64,000 nucleotides of DNA from Thalassospiraceae bacterium LMO-JJ14. GTDB taxonomy: Bacteria > Pseudomonadota > Alphaproteobacteria > Rhodospirillales > Casp-alpha2. The notes below the pieces were generated by a model. The model saw nothing but the letters and a program-made list of their open reading frames with translations, did not search any database and was not told the origin of the DNA. Below are positions 54,154-63,316 of this stretch, one piece after another. Every line of letters starts with the position of its first letter. Position 1 is the first letter of the stretch. The position numbers and the translations under genes were made by a program. The stretch covers positions 806,001-870,000 of the forward strand of contig CP134604.1 of NCBI GenBank assembly GCA_021555105.2, in the 5' to 3' direction.

Positions 54154-55119
54154 ATGTCGCTCGAAGCATTTGCTGACGCAACGCGCCGGAAATTCGGCAG
54201 TGACGACATTGCCCCGAAGCACCTTGTCGAGATGGCCCGATGGCTCTCCGAACTCCTTTTAAAGAACGAGAAAACGGAAATCCGGGGTTTGATGCTTGGA
54301 GTGGGGCTGCATTTGCCTTGGCCCTCCAGTTTCAGAGAATTATTTGCTTACGGGCTTGAAGTTCCACCTGAAGGTATCCGTCCTCTAAAGCTGACAGTAC
54401 TCGCCAGTCGCTCGGATGCCGGTATCGACTCCGACGAGATTGCACCAGTAGAAAGAGTCCCTTCGGTACGCGGTGCCCTCGACGCCCTGTTGGGCAAAGA
54501 GGCAGCGGAAGTGGCCGGGGAATTGAATGTGCTGCCCGTGTCCCTGGGCTTCCGTCATGCGAACCCGGGCGACAGGTTGATAAACGCGACAAGCGGACGC
54601 ATGGGGCCTCATGTGCAATGGGGATCGGGCCGGCAAGGTTTTTTGACGGCAGGACATGTGGCGCAATCCGTCGGGACGCAAGTTACGGACGATCAGGGCG
54701 GACCGCTTGGCACAGTGGTCTGGTCCAACGATCCGGCTCTAGTATTATCGGGGCAAGGTGACATCGACGCCGCATTGGTGGAGTTTCAATCGGGTTTCCG
54801 TGCGAGGACCGGCCGGACGTCCGTCGTTCCGGCGGCGCTTGATGTTCTGACAGTCGAGGGCAGTTATGCGCGCGCCGCGTTGTTCGGCAAGTTCGCGCAT
54901 GTTTCCCTGGGTAATGCCCTGGCCTGTTATGCCGATTGCTACGCGACCGAGAGGTTAATTACGCAACCCGGTGACTCTGGCAGTTTGGTAGAAGTTAACG
55001 GCGGAATCGCCGGCACGGTGATCGGTGGTTATATCCGCCGCGATATGACGCTGATCCAGGATATTGATTATCAGTTAGGTGTAATCGCGTCCCGGGCCGG
55101 ATTGTCGGTTTCACTGTAA
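54154..55119 (+). CDS. Cytoplasmic trypsin-like serine protease
   Basis: A 321-aa protein without signal peptide or membrane segment. Residues 150-300 have the trypsin triad: His168 in FLTAGHVAQ, Asp203/205 in GDIDAALVEF and Ser275 in TQPGDSGSLVEV. Residues 1-140 form a domain that I do not recognise: a helical start, MLGVGLHLPWPSSF and LKLTVLASRSDAG, possibly a sensor or substrate-binding part. The ATG at 54154 is preceded by GGGGG; an upstream TTG at 54100 is in frame but coincides with a TATAAT box at 54103. The gene is 26 bp ahead of the partner gene. This cassette interrupts the usual rnhB-ccrM pair. Confidence 0.85.
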   Translation: MSLEAFADATRRKFGSDDIAPKHLVEMARWLSELLLKNEKTEIRGLMLGVGLHLPWPSSFRELFAYGLEVPPEGIRPLKLTVLASRSDAGIDSDEIAPVERVPSVRGALDALLGKEAAEVAGELNVLPVSLGFRHANPGDRLINATSGRMGPHVQWGSGRQGFLTAGHVAQSVGTQVTDDQGGPLGTVVWSNDPALVLSGQGDIDAALVEFQSGFRARTGRTSVVPAALDVLTVEGSYARAALFGKFAHVSLGNALACYADCYATERLITQPGDSGSLVEVNGGIAGTVIGGYIRRDMTLIQDIDYQLGVIASRAGLSVSL

Positions 55120-55145
55120 ATCGGATCAGAACAAGGAGAGAGGTT

Positions 55146-55766
55146 ATGTATATCGCCGCCGACGGAATATCGAACGACCTGCCCCCCGATGTGCTGTCTT
55201 TGAAGACGTCTGCAGCCTTGATGGCCGCCGGACCCGATCGCGGCACAACGCATGGCGGTGAAATGTCAGCGATGGCTCAGGGGCCGTCCGTAAGCGAATC
55301 CGCGCTCGACCGATGGGACGTTCAATCCCATCAGTACACGACCAAGGCCGAGGTCGAGACCAGCATCCTCGGACGGCTTTTTTCCGGAAAGGGAGGGGGA
55401 TCGCATCACGGACTTGTGCAAGAAGCGAAACGCTTTTGCGTCATAGAGTCCGAGGAAGGCCGGAAGGTCGAGTACGGCACAGCCGTACGTTTGTCCGTGG
55501 CGGTGCTTGCCACTGAATTTGAAGCTTCGTTGACGCTGCCGAACATTGCCGCGACGACACAACTCACCGATGTGCGTGCACGTATCGCGCTGTCGGTCGC
55601 CGGATATTCCGGCCCGCTGGGGGAACTCTTGCCAGCGCCGGATAATCTCAATGTCGAAAACCTTGCGGTTTATACCACCGCATTCAAGGCGATACAGGCC
55701 AAGGTGTTCGGCGCCAGTGGGATCGACGGCATTTCTCCGACATTTCTGGGTTACTATGACCTCTAG
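55146..55766 (+). CDS. Unrecognised partner of the trypsin-like protease
   Basis: A 206-aa soluble protein with AGGAGAG upstream of its ATG. The first 60 residues look disordered (rich in Ala, Ser, Gly), then follows a likely beta-rich domain (FCVIESEEGRKVEYGTAVRL ... SLTLPNIAAT) with a C-terminal helix. There are no membrane segments. It may be a substrate, an inhibitor or an adaptor of the protease. I do not recognise the family. Confidence 0.7.
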   Translation: MYIAADGISNDLPPDVLSLKTSAALMAAGPDRGTTHGGEMSAMAQGPSVSESALDRWDVQSHQYTTKAEVETSILGRLFSGKGGGSHHGLVQEAKRFCVIESEEGRKVEYGTAVRLSVAVLATEFEASLTLPNIAATTQLTDVRARIALSVAGYSGPLGELLPAPDNLNVENLAVYTTAFKAIQAKVFGASGIDGISPTFLGYYDL

Positions 55767-55792
55767 GACCCGCCGTCAACTTAGCCGGTAAG

Positions 55793-57166
<1,374 letters not shown>

Positions 57167-57237
57167 TACGCCGTTGGTGCTGACGCATTTGACGGCGGGA
57201 TGTGGCCGCACCGCCGGGTGAGAGAGCGTTCCCCAGC

Positions 57238-58089
57238 TCAACTTTCTTTTACATCGCCGTCGTAAGAGGCTTCGTCGAACGAGCGTTCGTTGTCCCAGAC
57301 GTTTTTCGGCAACGGCAGGCCTTCGAAATCGGCATCGTCGAGCGGCCCGTCCGGTTCGATCCCCAGCTTCTCGCGCAGCATCAGCATGATCTGACGGGTA
57401 TGCTGGCCGGAATGCCAGCCGGTGCGTTCCAGAACCTCGTGCAGGCTGACCTCGCCGTAATAAACTTTGCCGGGTTGTTTGAAATCGGTGCCGGTGCCGT
57501 CACGTTCCCACCACTCGGCGAAACGCTGGCGGTTAGCCGCACCGTAATCGAGCAGGTCCTGTTTTGTCGCCATCTCGTCGGGCAGGACCGAAAGCAGCGC
57601 CTCGTAGGTGTAGGGCGTATCGTGTTCGACGCGGTCCAGGAACACTTTGGGGATGTCGAACACATGATAGACGAGCTGGCGGTACGAACGGGGCCGGCCG
57701 GGCAGGATCACGTCGAGCTTGTCGTCGGGGATTTGCTGCAGATAGCGGCCCGCGGCATCGAGGATCATCAGCACCTTGTCCTTCAACTGCTCGGGCGTGA
57801 GCATTTTGTGGCCGCCGTATTCGAAACCGGCGACCTTGGCAACGTCGCGAAATACCGCGCCGTTGGCCCACACCGGGCCGCGCGCGACGATCGGCACCAG
57901 ACGCACACCCAGCGCTTCGAGTTCCCGGAAACCCTGTTCGTCGTCAAGCACGTTGACGGACTGAAAGGGGACGCCGTGCTCAAGCAGAAATTCCTTGGTT
58001 TTCAGGCAACTGGAACAGCCCGGCTGCCAATAGACCTTGAGCGGCAGGGCGAGATTTTCCGGCGTACCGGCGGCGTCGAGCTGGCTCAT
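57238..58089 (-). CDS. Glutaredoxin-DinB-like fusion protein
   Basis: A 283-aa soluble protein: an N-terminal glutaredoxin-like domain with Cys25-x-x-Cys28 in PGCSSCLKTKEF, and from about residue 90 a DinB/YfiT-like four-helix domain with His residues in VYHVFDIP and HSGQHTRQI that could bind a metal. It probably catalyses or accepts thiol transfer, for instance using bacillithiol- or mycothiol-like compounds in other DinB families; here glutathione is likely. It faces ccrM. Confidence 0.8.
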   Translation of the reverse strand: MSQLDAAGTPENLALPLKVYWQPGCSSCLKTKEFLLEHGVPFQSVNVLDDEQGFRELEALGVRLVPIVARGPVWANGAVFRDVAKVAGFEYGGHKMLTPEQLKDKVLMILDAAGRYLQQIPDDKLDVILPGRPRSYRQLVYHVFDIPKVFLDRVEHDTPYTYEALLSVLPDEMATKQDLLDYGAANRQRFAEWWERDGTGTDFKQPGKVYYGEVSLHEVLERTGWHSGQHTRQIMLMLREKLGIEPDGPLDDADFEGLPLPKNVWDNERSFDEASYDGDVKES

Positions 58090-58166
58090 GGTGTGTCTCC
58101 CGTTATCTGTTGTTTTTATTTACTTAGGGTGGGCGAGACGCGATGTCATCACCTGAACATGGATTT

Positions 58167-59075
58167 TCAGGTGCGGCGTCGTTTGCCGACAAGCATGGCC
58201 GCGGCCCCGGCGATAAAACCGATCAGTGACAGGATCATGCTCGTCCTGAACCAGGCATCGGCGCGGTACTGTTCATGCAGGTTCGCCCTGGGATACCCGA
58301 CGACACGCCAGTACGACCCGGGAATGTCCACAGCCGCCTTGATGCGCGCTTGTTCGTCTTGCGTCAGATTGATGTCGCGGCGTGCGGATATCTTGTCGCG
58401 CGCGCCGAGGCTGTTGACCTCCAGCAGATACGGCCGCGCGGTGTTGATGATCGCCAGTTGGTGTCCGGCACCCTGATTCGCCTGCAAAATGCTGCGCAAC
58501 GCGGTTGGAAAGAAACTGACGAAAAACACGCCCTTCACGTCGTCGCCGTCCATCCACGGCGCCATGACATCGAAATGATAATTGTTGGCCTGCGGATGAA
58601 TGACGGTCCGGTAATCGGCGCCGGCGCCGGTTGGGCTGGTCAAATGGCCCACGTATTCGCGAATGCTGTCGACGCATGCCGTGCCGACGAAGCCTTCCAG
58701 ATCGTCGATCAGGTCATTGCCATCACGGTCGGCAATGGTGAACGTGAAGTATCCGGGGAACCGCTGGCGCAGGCTGGCGGCGATCCGATGCCGCAATTCT
58801 GCATCGTTGGGCGTGTCGGCAAGCGCGTTCAGGCGCGCCGGGTTCTCGTCAGCGAACTGCTGCACCAGTTTCTGGCGGTCGGCGAGATGGCGTTCGATCT
58901 CCTGCGCCGCGTCACGGACCTCTGCGGCCAGAATTTCATTATCCCGTTCAACGCTGGCGCGGATGTCCTGCAGCGTGCCATAGACCGTCAAGCCGCAGGC
59001 GATCAGAAACAGTGCCGCGATAACCGAGAGGTATAGCCGCAAACGCCCCTGCTTTGTGCTGCTCTCCGGAGTCAC
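58167..59075 (-). CDS. Cache-like sensor protein without output domain
   Basis: A 302-aa protein with a membrane segment at about 14-32 (LYLSVIAALFLIACGLTVYG), a long periplasmic domain (35-270) with the pattern of double-Cache sensors (YFTFTIADRDGNDLIDDLEGFVG ... DVMAPWMDGDDVKGVFFVSFF) and a second membrane segment (275-293). Only six residues follow. Sensors of this type usually continue into HAMP, GGDEF or kinase domains, so it is a stand-alone or truncated receptor. No downstream partner is evident. Confidence 0.75.
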   Translation of the reverse strand: MTPESSTKQGRLRLYLSVIAALFLIACGLTVYGTLQDIRASVERDNEILAAEVRDAAQEIERHLADRQKLVQQFADENPARLNALADTPNDAELRHRIAASLRQRFPGYFTFTIADRDGNDLIDDLEGFVGTACVDSIREYVGHLTSPTGAGADYRTVIHPQANNYHFDVMAPWMDGDDVKGVFFVSFFPTALRSILQANQGAGHQLAIINTARPYLLEVNSLGARDKISARRDINLTQDEQARIKAAVDIPGSYWRVVGYPRANLHEQYRADAWFRTSMILSLIGFIAGAAAMLVGKRRRT

Positions 59076-59179
59076 GGCCTGCCTGGAAATAATTTCTGCA
59101 TAAGCCGCTTATAGCGGCTGGCGGGGAACGGGTAAACGTGGCGCATATTGAATTACCGCATGGTCTCGTGTGCCCGGGA

Positions 59180-59227
59180 CTGAGATCGGCCCTGAGATCG
59201 GCCCTGATTTCAGCTCTGATTTCAGCT
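59180..59227. repeat. 12-bp tandem repeat at the end of the terB-like gene
   Basis: Two units of CTGAGATCGGCC (59180-59203) and two of CTGATTTCAGCT (59204-59227) follow one another. The stop of the terB-like gene lies in the last unit, so the repeat may have moved the end of the gene. Confidence 0.8.
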
Positions 59228-59680
59228 CTGGGGCTCGGCCCCGGCGATGATCCGCTTCGCATAACCGACGAGCATCGTATGATACTCGGCGCGCTGGCTG
59301 TCGAGGGGGTCTTCCTCGGCCCAGCTCAGCCGCTTTGCCCATTCGCGCATGGTGACGATCCAGGGATCGGTGAATTCCATCGCCTGACAGATCGCCAGGA
59401 CTTCGGCGATCTCGGCCTCGTGCACGTAATCGTCCGCATGGACCATGCGCATCAGTTCCAGCCCGGCGATGACGCGCGTGCTGTGGCTGTCGAAATGACT
59501 GACGTTGATGTCGGCGAGGATCGCTTTCATGTCGACGTCGAAGGCGATCTGCATTTCCAGACACAGTGCATCCAGCGCCGCGTGCTCGTCGGCGGAGTCC
59601 TCGCCGTCGGCCTGGGTGACCCGTTGCGCGAGGACCAGAAAGGCGCGCTTTTGATGCTCGTTCAACTGCTCGAGAAACAT
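59222..59680 (-). CDS. TerB-family (tellurite resistance-like) protein
   Basis: A 152-aa helical protein with the TerB-like pattern of acidic residues: TQADGEDSADEHAALDALC and DDYVHEAEIAEVLAIC, thought to bind metal. No other ter genes are near, so tellurite resistance is not implied. The stop is inside a 12-bp tandem repeat. Confidence 0.75.
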   Translation of the reverse strand: MFLEQLNEHQKRAFLVLAQRVTQADGEDSADEHAALDALCLEMQIAFDVDMKAILADINVSHFDSHSTRVIAGLELMRMVHADDYVHEAEIAEVLAICQAMEFTDPWIVTMREWAKRLSWAEEDPLDSQRAEYHTMLVGYAKRIIAGAEPQS

Positions 59681-59834
59681 GATGACCGTGTGCCCGTTTC
59701 ATCCTGCGGTTCGTGATGCGGGCCGCCTGACGCGACACGACGACATTCACCACCCCGCAGAATGTTAACCGCGGAGACGGCGCCGTTGAAGAAAAAATCC
59801 GCGGCTTGCCCCGGACACATACCGGGGCCGGATG

Positions 59835-60248
59835 CTATCGCACGATAAAGACCGACAAGTCCGTGTGCGTCGCCAGCGTGCCGGCATGCGAGGTAAAGAA
59901 AAAATCCATTATGCCGGGCTTGTGCGACGACATCACCACAAGATCGGCGCCGATCTCGCTGGCCGCTTCAACGAGCCTGTCTTCCAGATCGACCGCCGGG
60001 TCGTGCGAGACGACGGTTTTCGTCTGCACCCGGATGGCGTGCCGATCGGTCAGGCTGTCGGCGAACGTGTGCAGTTTTGCCGTCAGTTCCGCCGGGCTGT
60101 GCGCCGCGCGTCCCGGCGCGGCAGCGGTGACACCGACGAGGTGCATCGTCGCGTCGTAGTGGGCCGCCAGATCGCAGGCAACATCGACCCCGCGCTGAAC
60201 GAGGTCTTTGTGGGCGAGATCGACGGGCACCATGATCGTTTTGAACAT
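59835..60248 (-). CDS. Universal stress protein, UspA family
   Basis: A 137-aa protein with KTIMVPVDLAHK at the start and a degenerate ATP site (ADLVVMSSHKPGIMDFFF, lacking the full G-x2-G-x9-G). GGGAGAAGGAT precedes the ATG at 60248. It is divergent from an amino acid permease gene. Confidence 0.9.
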   Translation of the reverse strand: MFKTIMVPVDLAHKDLVQRGVDVACDLAAHYDATMHLVGVTAAAPGRAAHSPAELTAKLHTFADSLTDRHAIRVQTKTVVSHDPAVDLEDRLVEAASEIGADLVVMSSHKPGIMDFFFTSHAGTLATHTDLSVFIVR

Positions 60249-60393
60249 ATCCTTCTCCCTTCCATTCTTATGTCTGTTCAAAGGGGCAAGCATGATATCG
60301 GCTGTTTTTGCGCCGGACATTGATATACGTCACCCACAGATTCGCTGCGCAGGTTATAGTCGACGCCGATGCAAAAAATTCGTAGAAGTGCCG

Positions 60394-61602
60394 ATGGCCG
60401 AGCTTAACCGTTCTCTATCGCTGCCTCTGGTCGTACTTTACGGTCTGGGCGTCACCATCGGTGCCGGGATATATGTGCTGCTGGGGGCGGCCGCCGGGCG
60501 CGCCGGTATTCATGCGCCGGTGGCGTTCGTGCTGGCCTCCGTGGTCATGGCCTTCAGCGCGGCGTCGTTCGCCGAGCTTTCGGCGCGCTTCCCGGTCAGC
60601 GCCGGCGAGGCGGCCTATGTCCGCGCCGGATTCAATTCAGGCACACTGTCGGCGATCGTCGGGTTTCTGGTGATCCTGTCCGGCACCGTGTCGTCGTCGG
60701 CGATCACCGTCGGCAGCACCGGATACATCCGCGAGTTCATCGATGTGCCGGCGCCGCTGCTGGTCGTCGCGATCGTCCTCGCCCTGGGCGGCATCGCCGC
60801 CTGGGGAATCATGCAATCGGTGCTGTTCGCCAGCCTGTTCACGATTTTCGAGGCGGGCGCGCTGCTGGCGATCGTCTTCGTTGGCATTTATCAGGACCCG
60901 GCAATCCTGGCGGAACTGCCACGCGTATTCCCGCCGCTGGGCGACGCGGCGGCGTGGGCCGGTATCTCGAGCGCCGGGTTGCTGGCATTTTTCGCCTTCA
61001 TCGGCTTCGAGGACATCGTCAATCTGGCGGAGGAGGTGAAAAACCCCGAGCAGACGCTGCCGTGGGCGATTTTCCTGACGCTCGGGCTCGGTACGCTGAT
61101 CTATTTCATGGTCACGGCAGTGGCGATCCTGTCGGTGCCGCTGGATGAGCTGGCGGTATCGCCGGCGCCGCTGAGTTTCGTGTTCGGCCACATCACCGGG
61201 GCTTCGCCGGTGGTCATCACGCTAATTGCCATTGTCGCCACGCTGAACGGGGTCATCATCCAGATCATCATGGCGTCCCGGGTTCTTTACGGGCTCGGCA
61301 AGCAGGGCAGTGTCCCGGCGCTGTTCGCAAGGATCGATGCCCGCACACGGACACCGTTGATCGCAACGGCGGCGGTGACAGGTCTGGTGCTGGTGCTGGC
61401 GTTGACGACGCCGTTGGAAAATCTCGCGGAATGGACATCCGGCATTGTTCTGGTGATCTTCACGCTGGTGAACATGGCGTTGTTCATCATCAAGCGGCGC
61501 GGCACGCCCGCCCCGGAAGGCAGCTTCACGGTCTACATCTGGGTGCCGGTCATGGGGGTCGTGACGTGCCTGATCTTACTGGCCAGCGGCCTGTCCGGCT
61601 GA
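60394..61602 (+). CDS. APC family amino acid permease
   Basis: A 402-aa membrane protein with eleven to twelve hydrophobic segments. VTIGAGIYVLLGAAAGRAGIH (in pieces) and ISSAGLLAFFAFIGFEDIVN are typical. The substrate is unknown. GTAGAAG lies upstream of the ATG at 60394. It converges on the CBS gene. Confidence 0.88.
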   Translation: MAELNRSLSLPLVVLYGLGVTIGAGIYVLLGAAAGRAGIHAPVAFVLASVVMAFSAASFAELSARFPVSAGEAAYVRAGFNSGTLSAIVGFLVILSGTVSSSAITVGSTGYIREFIDVPAPLLVVAIVLALGGIAAWGIMQSVLFASLFTIFEAGALLAIVFVGIYQDPAILAELPRVFPPLGDAAAWAGISSAGLLAFFAFIGFEDIVNLAEEVKNPEQTLPWAIFLTLGLGTLIYFMVTAVAILSVPLDELAVSPAPLSFVFGHITGASPVVITLIAIVATLNGVIIQIIMASRVLYGLGKQGSVPALFARIDARTRTPLIATAAVTGLVLVLALTTPLENLAEWTSGIVLVIFTLVNMALFIIKRRGTPAPEGSFTVYIWVPVMGVVTCLILLASGLSG

Positions 61603-61616
61603 ACCGGTACGCTGCG

Positions 61617-62054
61617 TCAGATCGATTCCCACAGCTTTCTTTCGAACTCGAATTCCTTTTCGTAATCGCCGAGTTCCTCGTTCGGGAAATCACGGATCGA
61701 CACGACGCCGTAGCCTTCATCGCCATCCTTGACGACGACAATATGGCGGATGCCGTGCTCGCGCATGTGGCGCACCGCCTCGATACCCGTTTGTTCGCAA
61801 TGCAGGCAGATCGGATTTTCCGTCATCACCTCGGCGATGCAGGTTTCAAGCGGGTCCAGCTTCGGCTCCAGAACGTCGTTGAAAAGGTTCGAGCCCGTGA
61901 AAATGCCCTTCAGTTCGCCGTCGGCACCTAGAATGACCGCCGCGCCGACATGGTTGCGCTGCATGCGCTTGACGGTATCGGCGACACTGTCACTGATGGA
62001 CGCATGGACAAGTTCCTGACGTGCGACGATATCCTTCAGTTTTCGGTTTGGCAT
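61617..62054 (-). CDS. CBS domain-containing protein
   Basis: A 145-aa protein made of two CBS motifs (KLKDIVARQELVHASISDSV... and CIAEVMTENPICLHCEQTGIEA...), which bind adenosyl ligands. It has no catalytic partner domain and may regulate another protein by binding. AAGATACATGCC precedes the start without a strong site. Confidence 0.9.
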   Translation of the reverse strand: MPNRKLKDIVARQELVHASISDSVADTVKRMQRNHVGAAVILGADGELKGIFTGSNLFNDVLEPKLDPLETCIAEVMTENPICLHCEQTGIEAVRHMREHGIRHIVVVKDGDEGYGVVSIRDFPNEELGDYEKEFEFERKLWESI

Positions 62055-62145
62055 GTATCTTCACTCCGCTCCCCCGCCCGCGATCCGGGCGGTTTTGTCG
62101 TATGGTAATAGTATGACACGCAGGGGTTGCGATAAATGACCTGGA

Positions 62146-62607
62146 TCAATCCGCCGGTTTCAAGGGCAGTACCGTCGTGTACTTGATCTGTTCGATCGCG
62201 AACGTCGAGCTGACATCCTTGAGTTTCGCGGCCGCGATCAGCTTTTTGTAGAACGCGTCATAGGCATCGATATCCGGCACGACGACACGCAGCAGATAGT
62301 CGACCTGCCCGCTCATACGGTAAAATTCCACCACTTCGGGGAACCCGTTGACCGCGCTGTGGAACTGATCCAGCCATTCCGGGCTGTGTTCGGGGGTGGT
62401 GATGGCGACAAAGGCGGTCATGTTCACGCCGACCTTGCGCGGATCGAGAATCGCCACGCGGCGCTGAATGACGCCGTCATCCTCAAGCTGTTTTATACGA
62501 TCCGCGCAGGTTCTTTCATCGATGCCGGCCTGTTCCGCGACGTCATGTGCGGAAAGGGCAGCGTTGGTCTGCAGAATCTCCAGGATTTTCGTATCGGTAT
62601 TGTCCAT
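62146..62607 (-). CDS. Lrp/AsnC family transcriptional regulator
   Basis: A 153-aa regulator with winged helix (NTDTKILEILQTNAALSAHDVA, in pieces) and a RAM domain (VGVNMTAFVAITTPEHSPE). The target is unknown. It is divergent from the TIGR01244 gene. Confidence 0.92.
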   Translation of the reverse strand: MDNTDTKILEILQTNAALSAHDVAEQAGIDERTCADRIKQLEDDGVIQRRVAILDPRKVGVNMTAFVAITTPEHSPEWLDQFHSAVNGFPEVVEFYRMSGQVDYLLRVVVPDIDAYDAFYKKLIAAAKLKDVSSTFAIEQIKYTTVLPLKPAD

Positions 62608-62697
62608 TTTTCATGCATTCCTGTGTGACATGTGGCGCACAAGGCTGGAAAATCAAATCCAGTCTAGTGGTGTCGCCGCAAAGGTGAAACACATAAG

Positions 62698-63279
62698 ATG
62701 ACGGCGCAGCGGAAAGGCGGCGGCGTAAATAGAACAAGGAACCCGAGAAGCGTGCTCGAAAACGTCAGCATAACACCTGAATTCACGATCGGCCCGCAGG
62801 TGACGAGCGAGGATTTCGACGCCCTTCGCGCCGCAGGTTTCGCATCGGTGCTTAACCTGCGGCCCGACGATGAAATCGGCACTTATCTGCTTTCGCACGA
62901 TGCCGAACGGCTTGCGCACGCGAACGGTCTCGCATACGCACATAGCCCGACGGAAGGCCACGAGATTTTCGAGCCCGACGTCATCGACCGGTTCGAGCGC
63001 GCGGTTATCGATCTGCCGGCGCCGATTTTCGCGCACTGCAAGAGCGGCATGCGCGCAGCGATATTGTGGGCGCTCGCCGCAGCGCGACATCGCGACGTCG
63101 AGGACGTAATCGCCACATTGCAGGCGGCCGGTCAGGAGCTTGATTTTCTCGAGGACGAACTGCGCGAATCCGCCCGGGAAGTGAGCCGCTCGCCCTTCCG
63201 CCTGAAAGATGACGCGTTGCTGAGCCTTGGCCGTTCAAACCTGTTCGGCGGGCGCCGGGCCGGCGATGACAATCAATAA
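62698..63279 (+). CDS. TIGR01244 family phosphatase-like / sulfur transferase-like protein
   Basis: A 193-aa protein of the beta-lactamase hydrolase-like (BLH) group. The core is the C-x5-R loop HCKSGMRAA, as in dual-specificity phosphatases, and LNLRPDDEIGTYL and GLAYAHSPTEG are family blocks. A GTG at 62752, just before VSITPEFTIGPQV, gives a better match to the family N-terminus and may be the real start. The C-terminal 40 residues are extra. The beta-CASP nuclease gene lies convergent. Confidence 0.82.
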   Translation: MTAQRKGGGVNRTRNPRSVLENVSITPEFTIGPQVTSEDFDALRAAGFASVLNLRPDDEIGTYLLSHDAERLAHANGLAYAHSPTEGHEIFEPDVIDRFERAVIDLPAPIFAHCKSGMRAAILWALAAARHRDVEDVIATLQAAGQELDFLEDELRESAREVSRSPFRLKDDALLSLGRSNLFGGRRAGDDNQ

Positions 63280-63316
63280 CACCGGCTGATATAATCCTGC
63301 GGCCCGGAACTGCGGT

